Below, piece by piece: positions 1 through 7,312 of a DNA stretch of 64,000 bases; within the stretch, counting starts at the first letter, position 1, and each line of letters begins with the position of its first letter. The stretch comes from an uncultured Clostridia bacterium. GTDB lineage: Bacteria > Bacillota > Clostridia > Lachnospirales > CAG-274. The stretch is from NCBI GenBank assembly GCA_944376805.1, contig CALWDX010000006.1:1-64000 (forward strand), in the 5' to 3' direction. A model generated the notes under the pieces. That model was not told the DNA's origin. It saw only the letters and a program-made list of their open reading frames with translations, and did no database searches. The translations under genes were made by a program, and so were the position numbers.

Positions 1-794
1 TAGAATGTGGACAATGTTTTAGATTTGAAAAAATTGAAAATATGCATTATACAATAGTTGCTTATAGTAGAGTTTTAAATATAAAACAAGTAGATAATAA
101 GGTAGAATTTTATCCTTGTAATAAAGAAGATTTTGAAAAAATATGGATAGATTATTTTGACTTAAATACAGATTATAACAAAATAAAAGATAGTTTAAAA
201 AATGACCCTATTGTTAAAAAGGCAATAGAATATGCTGAAGGTATAAGAATATTAAATCAAGAACCTTTTGAGTGTTTAATATCTTTTATTATATCACAAA
301 ATAATCGTATACCTATGATAAAACAAGTTATAAAAAATATATCTGAAAAATATGGTGTAAAATGTGGAGAAAATTATCTTTTTCCTACATTAGAGCAGTT
401 AAAAGTAGCTACACCAGAAGAACTTAAACTTTGTAAAACAGGTTTTAGAGATAAATATATTTTAGATGCTATACAAAACATAGAAAGTGGTAATGTAATA
501 TTAGAAGATTTATTTAATATATCTTCAGAAGATGCAAAAGAACAACTTTTAAAAATAAAAGGGGTTGGAACGAAAGTTGCCGATTGTACTTTACTATTTT
601 CATTAAAGAAAAATGATGTATTCCCAACAGATGTTTGGGTAAAACGTGTTATGGAATATTTTTATTTTAATGAAGAAGATACATCTATAAAGAAAATACA
701 CAGTTTTGCAAAAGAAAAATGGGGAGACTTGGCAGGATATGCCCAACAATATTTATTTTACTATGCAAGAAGTGAAAGAATAGGAACTAAATAG
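1..794 (+). CDS. 8-oxoguanine-type DNA glycosylase (5' end outside window)
   Basis: Base-excision-repair glycosylase of the HhH-GPD superfamily, most like Ogg1-type 8-oxoguanine DNA glycosylase/AP lyases. The reading frame is open to the window edge (codons from base 3), and residues before the first ATG at 42 (ECGQCFRFEK) match the conserved N-terminal domain of the family, so the true start lies upstream. The helix-hairpin-helix reads GVGTKVADC, with the expected catalytic lysine, followed by PTDVWVKR carrying the expected catalytic aspartate. It ends at TAG 792-794. Family assignment is firm; the exact damaged-base specificity is inferred. Confidence 0.88.
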   Translation, partial: ECGQCFRFEKIENMHYTIVAYSRVLNIKQVDNKVEFYPCNKEDFEKIWIDYFDLNTDYNKIKDSLKNDPIVKKAIEYAEGIRILNQEPFECLISFIISQNNRIPMIKQVIKNISEKYGVKCGENYLFPTLEQLKVATPEELKLCKTGFRDKYILDAIQNIESGNVILEDLFNISSEDAKEQLLKIKGVGTKVADCTLLFSLKKNDVFPTDVWVKRVMEYFYFNEEDTSIKKIHSFAKEKWGDLAGYAQQYLFYYARSERIGTK

Positions 795-885
795 ATAATT
801 AAAGGAATTTTAAAAAAATAAAAGAAAATAAACTAAAATAGGCTTAAAATTCTAAAAAATAGGCAAAAATAGTAAAATATAGATA

Positions 886-914
886 TTGCATAAAAGTATA
901 TATTAAATTAGTAT
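886..914 (+). promoter_or_regulatory. groESL promoter
   Basis: TTGCAT (886-891) and TAGTAT (909-914) are separated by 17 nt, a vegetative sigma-A-type arrangement. The CIRCE operator begins 10 nt after the -10, where a repressor would block initiation or early elongation. Confidence 0.65.
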
Positions 915-924
915 ATAGGTATGG

Positions 925-951
925 TTAGCACTCTTAATAAAAGAGTGATAA
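925..951 (+). promoter_or_regulatory. CIRCE operator (HrcA binding site)
   Basis: TTAGCACTC (925-933), a 9-nt spacer and GAGTGATAA (943-951). This matches the CIRCE consensus TTAGCACTC-N9-GAGTGCTAA with one mismatch in the right arm. HrcA represses chaperone operons through this element, so groESL here should be heat-shock regulated by HrcA, which is not encoded in the window. Confidence 0.93.
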
Positions 952-1036
952 TAAAAATTAATGTATCTGGTATAAAATGCATATAAATATAATACATATA
1001 TTAAGGACAGATACATAAAATTATGGAGGTAATAAG

Positions 1037-1321
1037 ATGAACATTAAACCATTATCAGATAGAGTTGTTTTAAAACATTTAGAGGCAGAAGAAAAAACAA
1101 AAGGTGGTATTATTTTAACAGCAGGTGCTAAAGAAAAACCACAAGAGGCAGAAATTTTAGCAGTAGGACCTGGTGCTACTGTTGACGGAAAACTTGTACC
1201 AATGCAAGTAAAAGTTGGGGATAAAGTACTTTATTCTAAATATTCTGGTACAGAAGTAAAAGTTGATGGTGAAGAATATATTATAGTTAAAGAAAGTGAT
1301 ATACTAGCTATTGTAGAATAG
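1037..1321 (+). CDS. groES: Co-chaperonin GroES
   Basis: 94-residue heptameric lid of the GroEL folding chamber in the cytosol. Start motif [13 protein letters not shown], the mobile loop around KTKGGIILT and the C-terminal [14 protein letters not shown] are typical, and the length matches the family. The SD GGAGGT lies 6 nt before ATG 1037. It is first in the groESL operon, 35 nt before groEL, and follows a CIRCE operator. Confidence 0.98.
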   Translation: MNIKPLSDRVVLKHLEAEEKTKGGIILTAGAKEKPQEAEILAVGPGATVDGKLVPMQVKVGDKVLYSKYSGTEVKVDGEEYIIVKESDILAIVE

Positions 1322-1344
1322 TTTTAAATATTAGTAATTTTTAG

Positions 1345-2976
<1,632 letters not shown>

Positions 2977-2990
2977 TAATAAAAAATAAA

Positions 2991-3015
2991 AAAAGCCTCA
3001 AAAGAGGCTTTTTTT
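2991..3015. terminator. Bidirectional terminator, groEL / ABC-F
   Basis: GCCTC (2995-2999), AAAA loop, GAGGC (3004-3008), flanked by an A run on the left and a T run (3009-3015) on the right, so it can work on both strands. It overlaps the stop codon of the minus-strand ABC-F gene. Confidence 0.88.
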
Positions 3016-4903
3016 ATGCTAAACTTTCCCATTCATCATATAAAGCAGTTAATTCTTCTTCTAGTTTAGTTTTTTCTTCAAAAATTTCTCTTGATTTATA
3101 AGGGTTAGTATAAACTTCTTCAAGTGCTAATTGTTCATTAGCTTCATTAATTTTATTTTCAATATCTTCGATTTTTTCTTCTAATTTTTTAATAGTATTT
3201 TGTTTTTTTCTAGCTTCAGCTTGAGCTTCTTTTTGAGCTTTCCAGTCTAATTTATTATCAGAAACTTCTTTATTTTGAGTATTTGCAGTTATATTTTCAA
3301 CTTGAGTACATTTTTCTAAATAATAGTCATAGTTGCCTAAGTAAATATTCATTTTATTTTTAGTAAGTTCAATAACTTTAGTAGCAGTATTATTAATAAA
3401 AAATCTATCGTGTGAAATATATATACAAGTACCAGTATAATTTTTGATAGCATCTTCTAAAATTTCTTTAGAAACCATATCTAAATGGTTAGTAGGTTCG
3501 TCTAAAATAAGAAAATTCGCATTAGAAAGCATAATTTTAGCAAGAGCAACACGCCCTTTTTCCCCACCACTTAAAGTGCCTATTTTTTTAAAAACGTCAT
3601 CACCAGTAAAAACAAAAACAGCAAGAGCATTTCTTATTTCTTCATTTTTAAGATTAGGGTAGGTGTCAGAAATTTCGTCAAAGATAGACTTGTCCATATT
3701 TAAATTTTGTTGTTCTTGGTCATAGTAGCCAATAACAACATTAGAGCCTAATTTTATACTGCCACTATCAATAGGTAATTTTTCCATAATCATTTTGATT
3801 AAAGTAGTTTTGCCAATACCATTAGCACCAATAAGAGCAACTTTTTCACCTTTTTTAATATCAAAGGAAATATTGATAAAAAGGTTAAAATCAAAACTTT
3901 TACATAAATTTTCAACAGTTAAAACATCATTACCACTTTCTTTTTTAGGTGAAAGAGTAAGACGCATTTGAGCAGGTAAATTATCTGGTTTTTCCATTTT
4001 TTCCATTTTATCAAGAAGTTTTTCACGGCTTTCAGCACGCTTAATAAACTTTTCACGATTGTATGAACGAAGTTTTTTAATAATTTCTTCTTGTTTTTTT
4101 ATTTCTTTTTGTTGGTTTATATAATGTTTTAACATAATTTCTCTAGCGATATGTTTTTTTTCAGAGTAATCAGAGTAGTTACCATTATAAATAGTAGCTT
4201 TAGTATTTTCAAGTTCAATAACTTTATTAACAATTTTATTTAAAAAATATCTATCATGAGAAATAATAAAAAGGGCTTTAGAATAAGATTTTAAAAAAGT
4301 TTCTAACCATTGAATAGATTTAATATCAAGGTGGTTAGTAGGTTCATCTAAAAGTAAAATATCAGGTTCTTCTAAAAGGATTTTACCAAGAGCTACACGG
4401 GTTTTTTGACCACCAGAAAGAAATTTAATTTGTTTAAAAAAGTCATCTTCAGAAAATCCAAGACCTTTTAATACACCTTTAATACGGCTATTATAATCAA
4501 AAGAATTGTTTTCACTAAGATATGTAGAAATTTTGTCATATTCTTTAATAATATTTTCAAGTTCAGTATTTTTAAGAGTAGACATTTTAACTTCTAATTC
4601 TCTAAGTTTAAATTCCATATCAATAATATTTTTAAAAACAGTTAAAAGTTCATCAAAAAGGGTATTTTCTTCATTAACATTTAAGTTTTGAGAGAAGTAG
4701 CCTATTTTAGTATTTTTAGGAATATTAATTTCTCCACTATCTTTAGAAATTTCTCCAATTAATATTTTAAAAAGAGTTGACTTACCAGCACCATTAACAC
4801 CAACAAGAGCTACTTTATCTTTTTCATTAATATTAAATGATATATTAGTAAGAATATTATTTATACCAAAAGATTTATTTATATCATTACAAGCTAAAAT
4901 CAT
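3014..4903 (-). CDS. ABC-F family ATPase (YdiF-like)
   Basis: 629-residue soluble twin-ATPase with no membrane segments, of the ABC-F family that acts on ribosomes. Domain 1 has Walker A GVNGAGKST and signature LSGGQKTRVALGK with LLLDEPTNHLD. Domain 2 has GANGIGKTT, LSGGEKGRVALAK and LILDEPTNHLD. A basic interdomain linker (KKQEEIIKKLRSYNREK) and a C-terminal coiled coil of about 80 residues match the YdiF/Uup group. As I recall, ydiF, rex and groESL also lie close together in Bacillus subtilis. It is a housekeeping ABC-F; no resistance role is implied. Divergent from rex. Confidence 0.9.
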   Translation of the reverse strand: MILACNDINKSFGINNILTNISFNINEKDKVALVGVNGAGKSTLFKILIGEISKDSGEINIPKNTKIGYFSQNLNVNEENTLFDELLTVFKNIIDMEFKLRELEVKMSTLKNTELENIIKEYDKISTYLSENNSFDYNSRIKGVLKGLGFSEDDFFKQIKFLSGGQKTRVALGKILLEEPDILLLDEPTNHLDIKSIQWLETFLKSYSKALFIISHDRYFLNKIVNKVIELENTKATIYNGNYSDYSEKKHIAREIMLKHYINQQKEIKKQEEIIKKLRSYNREKFIKRAESREKLLDKMEKMEKPDNLPAQMRLTLSPKKESGNDVLTVENLCKSFDFNLFINISFDIKKGEKVALIGANGIGKTTLIKMIMEKLPIDSGSIKLGSNVVIGYYDQEQQNLNMDKSIFDEISDTYPNLKNEEIRNALAVFVFTGDDVFKKIGTLSGGEKGRVALAKIMLSNANFLILDEPTNHLDMVSKEILEDAIKNYTGTCIYISHDRFFINNTATKVIELTKNKMNIYLGNYDYYLEKCTQVENITANTQNKEVSDNKLDWKAQKEAQAEARKKQNTIKKLEEKIEDIENKINEANEQLALEEVYTNPYKSREIFEEKTKLEEELTALYDEWESLA

Positions 4904-4974
4904 TGTAAGCCTCCTATAAAAAAATTACTTATAACAAGTATAACAAAAAATAATAATTTTTAAAAGTGTAAACA

Positions 4975-5003
4975 TTGACAAAAACAAAACAAAGTTGTAT
5001 AAT
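4975..5003 (+). promoter_or_regulatory. rex promoter, perfect sigma-A consensus
   Basis: TTGACA (4975-4980), 17-nt spacer, TATAAT (4998-5003). It is followed immediately by a tandem 11-nt repeat (TTTGTTAAAAG, TTTGTTAAAGG; 5004-5025), a possible autoregulatory site. Confidence 0.8.
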
Positions 5004-5032
5004 TTTGTTAAAAGTTTGTTAAAGGAATGGTG

Positions 5033-5674
5033 ATGATGGATAAAAAAGTGTCTATAGCTGTTATTAAACGTTTACCAAGATATTATAGATTTTTAGGTGA
5101 TTTATTAGATGATGGTATAACAAGAATATCTTCTAAAGAGTTAAGCGAAAAAATGAATGTTACAGCATCACAAATAAGACAAGACTTAAATAACTTTGGT
5201 TGTTTTGGACAACAAGGATATGGATACAATGTAGAGCTTCTTTTTGAAGAAATAAAAGAAATATTAGGATTAAATAAAACATATAATTTAGTAATATTAG
5301 GTGCAGGAAATATAGGCCAAGCATTATTAAATTATGTAAAGTTTGAAAAAAGAGGGTTTAAATTTATAGGTATATTTGATATAAACCCAAATGTAGTAGG
5401 GACAAAAATAAGAGATTTAGAAGTAAAACATATAAAAGAGTTAGAAAGTTTTACAAAAGAAAATAATGTTGATATAGCAGTATTAGCAGTACCAGTAGCA
5501 AATGCAAATGAACTATATAAAAATGTAGTTTCATATGGTATAAAAGGAGTATGGAATTTTTCTAATACAGAGTTAGAAAAAGAAAATGGAGTTATAGTAG
5601 AAAATGTGCATTTAACAGATAGCCTTATGACATTGGCATATAAATTTAACTCTAATAATTATTTAGACAATTAA
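5033..5674 (+). CDS. rex: Redox-sensing transcriptional repressor Rex
   Basis: DNA-binding repressor that senses the NADH/NAD+ ratio and controls fermentative and anaerobic genes. The N-terminal winged helix contains IKRLPRYYRFL and the recognition region SQIRQDLNNFGCFG. A Rossmann domain follows with VILGAGNIGQAL and FDINPNVVG, and GIKGVWNFS near the C-terminus. About 213 residues, normal length. Starts at 5027, 5033 and 5036 are in frame; AAAGGA (5021-5026) touches 5027, so 5033 or 5036 is better spaced. Confidence 0.96.
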   Translation: MMDKKVSIAVIKRLPRYYRFLGDLLDDGITRISSKELSEKMNVTASQIRQDLNNFGCFGQQGYGYNVELLFEEIKEILGLNKTYNLVILGAGNIGQALLNYVKFEKRGFKFIGIFDINPNVVGTKIRDLEVKHIKELESFTKENNVDIAVLAVPVANANELYKNVVSYGIKGVWNFSNTELEKENGVIVENVHLTDSLMTLAYKFNSNNYLDN

Positions 5675-5701
5675 AAGGGTGTAGAAAAAATCTACACCCT
5701 T
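5675..5701 (+). terminator. Hairpin after rex (GTGTAGA family)
   Basis: Perfect 11-bp stem AAGGGTGTAGA / TCTACACCCTT with an AAAAA loop. No T run follows, so it may be a weak terminator or a processing or stability hairpin. The same stem recurs at 6076-6102 and 55154-55179. Confidence 0.65.
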
Positions 5702-5742
5702 AAAACTATACAAAATAATTATATAAAAAATAAAATAAAGTA

Positions 5743-5772
5743 TTGATAAAAATTAAAAGTTTATGGTATAAT
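5743..5772 (+). promoter_or_regulatory. Promoter of the toxin-like mRNA
   Basis: TTGATA (5743-5748), 18-nt spacer, TATAAT (5767-5772). The expected start is near G5779, where a 5-bp hairpin (GACAC TTT GTGTC, 5779-5791) would form the very 5' end of the RNA. Confidence 0.7.
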
Positions 5773-5839
5773 TATTTTGACACTTTGTGTCGTAGGAGTA
5801 ATTGTTAAGGTTGTTTCCCCTAAAAAAGGGGGTGATGCT

Positions 5840-5917
5840 ATGAAAATGATTAAAATATTATTTTTTATTATTATTATAGCATTACTTGTTATAATTAACA
5901 CAGTAACTGTGTATTAA
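5840..5917 (+). CDS. Small hydrophobic type I toxin-like peptide (25 aa)
   Basis: 25 codons from ATG 5840 to TAA 5915-5917. The peptide begins MKMIKILFF and is followed by a run of Ile, Leu, Val and Ala, then NTVTVY, so it is one basic-tipped membrane helix. Size and character fit type I toxins such as the Fst or holin-like groups, but I see no defining family motif. The SD GGGGGTG (5828-5834) sits in the right arm of a CCCCT-AAAAA-AGGGG hairpin, so translation may be blocked until the RNA refolds. A start-stop mini-ORF (ATGCTATGA, from 5835) overlaps the start. A convergent antisense RNA starts downstream. Confidence 0.72.
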   Translation: MKMIKILFFIIIIALLVIINTVTVY

Positions 5918-6016
5918 AAACAAAAAAACAACCTAAAGTCTGCTAAACTTTTTAGGTTGTTTTAGAAATTACAATAACCAAAAGGGAAGCAACTAAAATA
6001 ATTACTCCTTATTTAT
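5918..6016 (-). ncRNA. Candidate antisense antitoxin RNA, copy 1
   Basis: On the minus strand TTGACA (6046-6051) and TATAAT (6023-6028) are 17 nt apart, a perfect promoter. The transcript would start near 6016 and end at a stem AAAACAACCTAAA/TTTAGGTTGTTTT (5925-5963) followed on the minus strand by a U-rich tract. The roughly 100-nt RNA is fully complementary to the 3' end of the toxin mRNA. Its segment CCCUUUU could also pair with AAAAGGG at the toxin SD. No start codon with an SD is seen, so it is probably noncoding. Confidence 0.7.
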
Positions 6017-6022
6017 ATTATA

Positions 6023-6051
6023 ATTATAAAACTTATCTTTTATACTGTCAA
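6023..6051 (-). promoter_or_regulatory. Antisense promoter, copy 1
   Basis: Minus-strand TTGACA-N17-TATAAT, stronger than the toxin promoter on paper (perfect boxes and spacer). This fits the general rule that type I antitoxin RNAs are transcribed more actively than their toxin mRNAs. Confidence 0.8.
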
Positions 6052-6075
6052 TAGTTAAAAATTAATTAATTTTAA

Positions 6076-6102
6076 AAGGGTGTAGAAAAAATCTACACCC
6101 TT
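6076..6102 (+). repeat. Second GTGTAGA hairpin
   Basis: Exact copy of the 5675-5701 hairpin (AAGGGTGTAGA/TCTACACCCTT) followed by the same CTTAAAACTATAC context. It marks the left border of unit 2 of the tandem duplication. Confidence 0.85.
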
Positions 6103-6120
6103 AAAACTATACAAATAATT

Positions 6121-6192
6121 AAAGTATTACTTTTTATTGTTATTGTAGCATTACTTGTTATAAATAATACAATAATAGTATATAGTTATTAA
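6121..6192 (+). pseudogene. Decayed second copy of the toxin-like peptide
   Basis: The frame reads KVLLFIVIVALLVINNT, clearly homologous to the intact peptide, and ends at TAA 6190-6192. The start codon, SD, 5' UTR and promoter present in copy 1 are all missing, replaced by a junction at CAAATAATTAAAG. The frame stays open upstream, but only non-standard starts (ATT, ATA) are available and no SD is present. Confidence 0.75.
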
Positions 6193-6285
6193 AAAAACAA
6201 ATTAAAGTCTGCTAAACTTTTTAGGTTGTTTTATAAATCAAAACAATTAAAAGGGAAGCAACTAAAATAATTACTCCTTATTTAT
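6186..6285 (-). ncRNA. Candidate orphan antisense RNA, copy 2
   Basis: The promoter is intact on the minus strand: TTGACA (6315-6320), 17 nt, TATAAT (6292-6297). The 5' part is nearly identical to copy 1 (AAGGAGTAATTATTTTAG...). The terminator stem has lost two pairs (CC to AT at 6201-6202) and should be weaker. It could still target the toxin mRNA of copy 1. Confidence 0.6.
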
Positions 6286-6291
6286 ATTATA

Positions 6292-6320
6292 ATTATAAAA
6301 CTTATTTTTAATACTGTCAA
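6292..6320 (-). promoter_or_regulatory. Antisense promoter, copy 2
   Basis: Minus-strand TTGACA-N17-TATAAT is preserved exactly although spacer bases have changed, while the opposing toxin promoter has been deleted. Confidence 0.75.
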
Positions 6321-6347
6321 TAGTTAAAAATTAAGTAATTTTAAAAT

Positions 6348-6373
6348 GGTGTAGAAGTAATCTACACCTTTTT
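6348..6373. terminator. Terminator closing the duplicated locus
   Basis: GGTGTAGA (6348-6355) pairs with TCTACACC (6361-6368), flanked by AAAA on the left and TTTTT (6369-6373) on the right. A diverged third copy of the GTGTAGA hairpin, here with a real T run. Confidence 0.7.
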
Positions 6374-6427
6374 GTACTATTATTGTTAATAAAGTAAATA
6401 TTTTTAAATTTATAAGATAAATTAATT

Positions 6428-6820
6428 TTAAACAAAAGTTTCTCTAGGGATAAAGAGAGCATCATCACCAATATTGATAACAAAGCCTTTAGCATCTGTA
6501 TCAATTTCAGTAAGCATATAATGAAAATCTTTTAAACTAGCTTCAATAGCAGAAAAAGGATTTTCTTTTTTAAATTTATCAAATTTAGCCCTATCAGTAA
6601 AAGCTAAGAAAAGTTTGTTACCTTCACCGTCTTCGATATTAACAAAAGAAACATCAGAGTTTTTTAAATCATTAGTAGCTTCTTTATTAACTATAATAAC
6701 AGGAGAAAGAAATTTAGTATTTTCAAGTTCTCTTTCAAATGTTTCATAGTTTTCGTTAGACTTTTCTTGTAATAAATTTTGCATAGCATTTAAAAAACTT
6801 TCACTACAAATGTTAGCCAT
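6428..6820 (-). CDS. SseB-like N-terminal domain protein
   Basis: 130-residue cytosolic protein. Segments such as FLSPVIIVNKEA, FVNIEDGEGNKLFLAFTDRAKFDKFKK and a C-terminal FVINIGDDALFIPRE match the SseB N-terminal domain layout common in Firmicutes, whose role is unknown. The SD GAGG on the minus strand (6828-6831) favours ATG at 6820; the GTG at 6826 abuts it and is less likely. A minus promoter TTTACA-N16-TATAAT lies at 6875-6902. Monocistronic. Confidence 0.75.
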   Translation of the reverse strand: MANICSESFLNAMQNLLQEKSNENYETFERELENTKFLSPVIIVNKEATNDLKNSDVSFVNIEDGEGNKLFLAFTDRAKFDKFKKENPFSAIEASLKDFHYMLTEIDTDAKGFVINIGDDALFIPRETFV

Positions 6821-6874
6821 ATTCACACCTCATTTATAATTATTTTATTTAAAAGGGGTATACCCTATAAACAT

Positions 6875-6902
6875 ATTATACCCAAAAGAGTTAATTTGTA
6901 AA
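6875..6902 (-). promoter_or_regulatory. Promoter of the SseB-like gene
   Basis: Minus strand TTTACA (6897-6902), 16-nt spacer, TATAAT (6875-6880). A GGGTATACCC palindrome lies at 6856-6865 between promoter and start, and GGGTATA recurs at the -10, a possible operator. Confidence 0.55.
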
Positions 6903-7001
6903 GTATATATTTATTATATATTATAAAGTATATAAAAAATCTTCTTATTTAATATATATAAAAATTAATAAATTAAAAATATTACTGAACTATGACTAAT
7001 G

Positions 7002-7018
7002 TTACAAGTAAATTACAA
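7002..7018. promoter_or_regulatory. TTACAA direct-repeat box 1
   Basis: TTACAA (7002-7007), GTAAA, TTACAA (7013-7018), an 11-nt period. Read on the minus strand it fits the WalR-type pattern TGTWAH-N5-TGTWAH; it also resembles PhoP-type direct repeats. It ends 14 nt before the -35 at 7033. Confidence 0.55.
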
Positions 7019-7032
7019 ATAGTCCAAACCTA

Positions 7033-7061
7033 TTGCAAAATATTTTAATTGGTGTTATATT
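7033..7061 (+). promoter_or_regulatory. Distal promoter of the stalk-domain gene
   Basis: TTGCAA (7033-7038), 17 nt, TATATT (7056-7061), giving a 5' UTR of about 245 nt. A stem CTAAC/GTTAG near 7143-7166 is the only clear structure I find in that leader. Confidence 0.55.
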
Positions 7062-7195
7062 ATATACAAGCAAGGCAAACAAATAAAAATACCACGCATT
7101 ATTTAAGAAAAGAGATATAACCTTATTTTTATTCTATTAATCTAACTCATTGTTTATAGGGGTTAGGCAAAACAACAAAGATTTTTTATAAAATG

Positions 7196-7212
7196 TTACA
7201 ATAATATTACAA
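7196..7212. promoter_or_regulatory. TTACAA direct-repeat box 2
   Basis: TTACAA (7196-7201), TAATA, TTACAA (7207-7212). Same 11-nt period as box 1 and the same 14-nt distance to the next -35 (7227). Confidence 0.55.
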
Positions 7213-7226
7213 CTTATGAAATACTA

Positions 7227-7255
7227 TTGACTATATAAGTTTGCAATGCTATAAT
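7227..7255 (+). promoter_or_regulatory. Proximal promoter of the stalk-domain gene
   Basis: TTGACT (7227-7232), 17 nt, TATAAT (7250-7255), about 50 nt before the SD of the gene. Confidence 0.75.
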
Positions 7256-7312
7256 AAATGAGTAAAAACGATAACTAATATGTTTTTTAAAAAAATTAGG
7301 AGGAATTATAAA

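Larger units (their letters stand above)
5675..6346. repeat. Tandem duplication of a hairpin plus toxin/antisense unit
   Basis: Unit 1 (about 5675-6072) and unit 2 (about 6076-6346) both run from the GTGTAGA hairpin through CTTAAAACTATACAAA, toxin coding sequence, the TCTGCTAAACTTTTTAGG region, GGGAAGCAACTAAAATAATTAC, and an antisense promoter. Unit 2 lacks about 130 bp corresponding to roughly 5721-5850 of unit 1, with the junction at a short ATTA identity. A third diverged hairpin closes the array. Confidence 0.85.

Noticed and set aside
7066-7100. GGCAAAC followed by ACGCA in the stalk-gene leader, recalling a c-di-GMP-I (GEMM) riboswitch
   Set aside because: The stem between the two motifs is missing, ACGCA is not followed by AAGC, and no GGTTACC-like receptor is found downstream.
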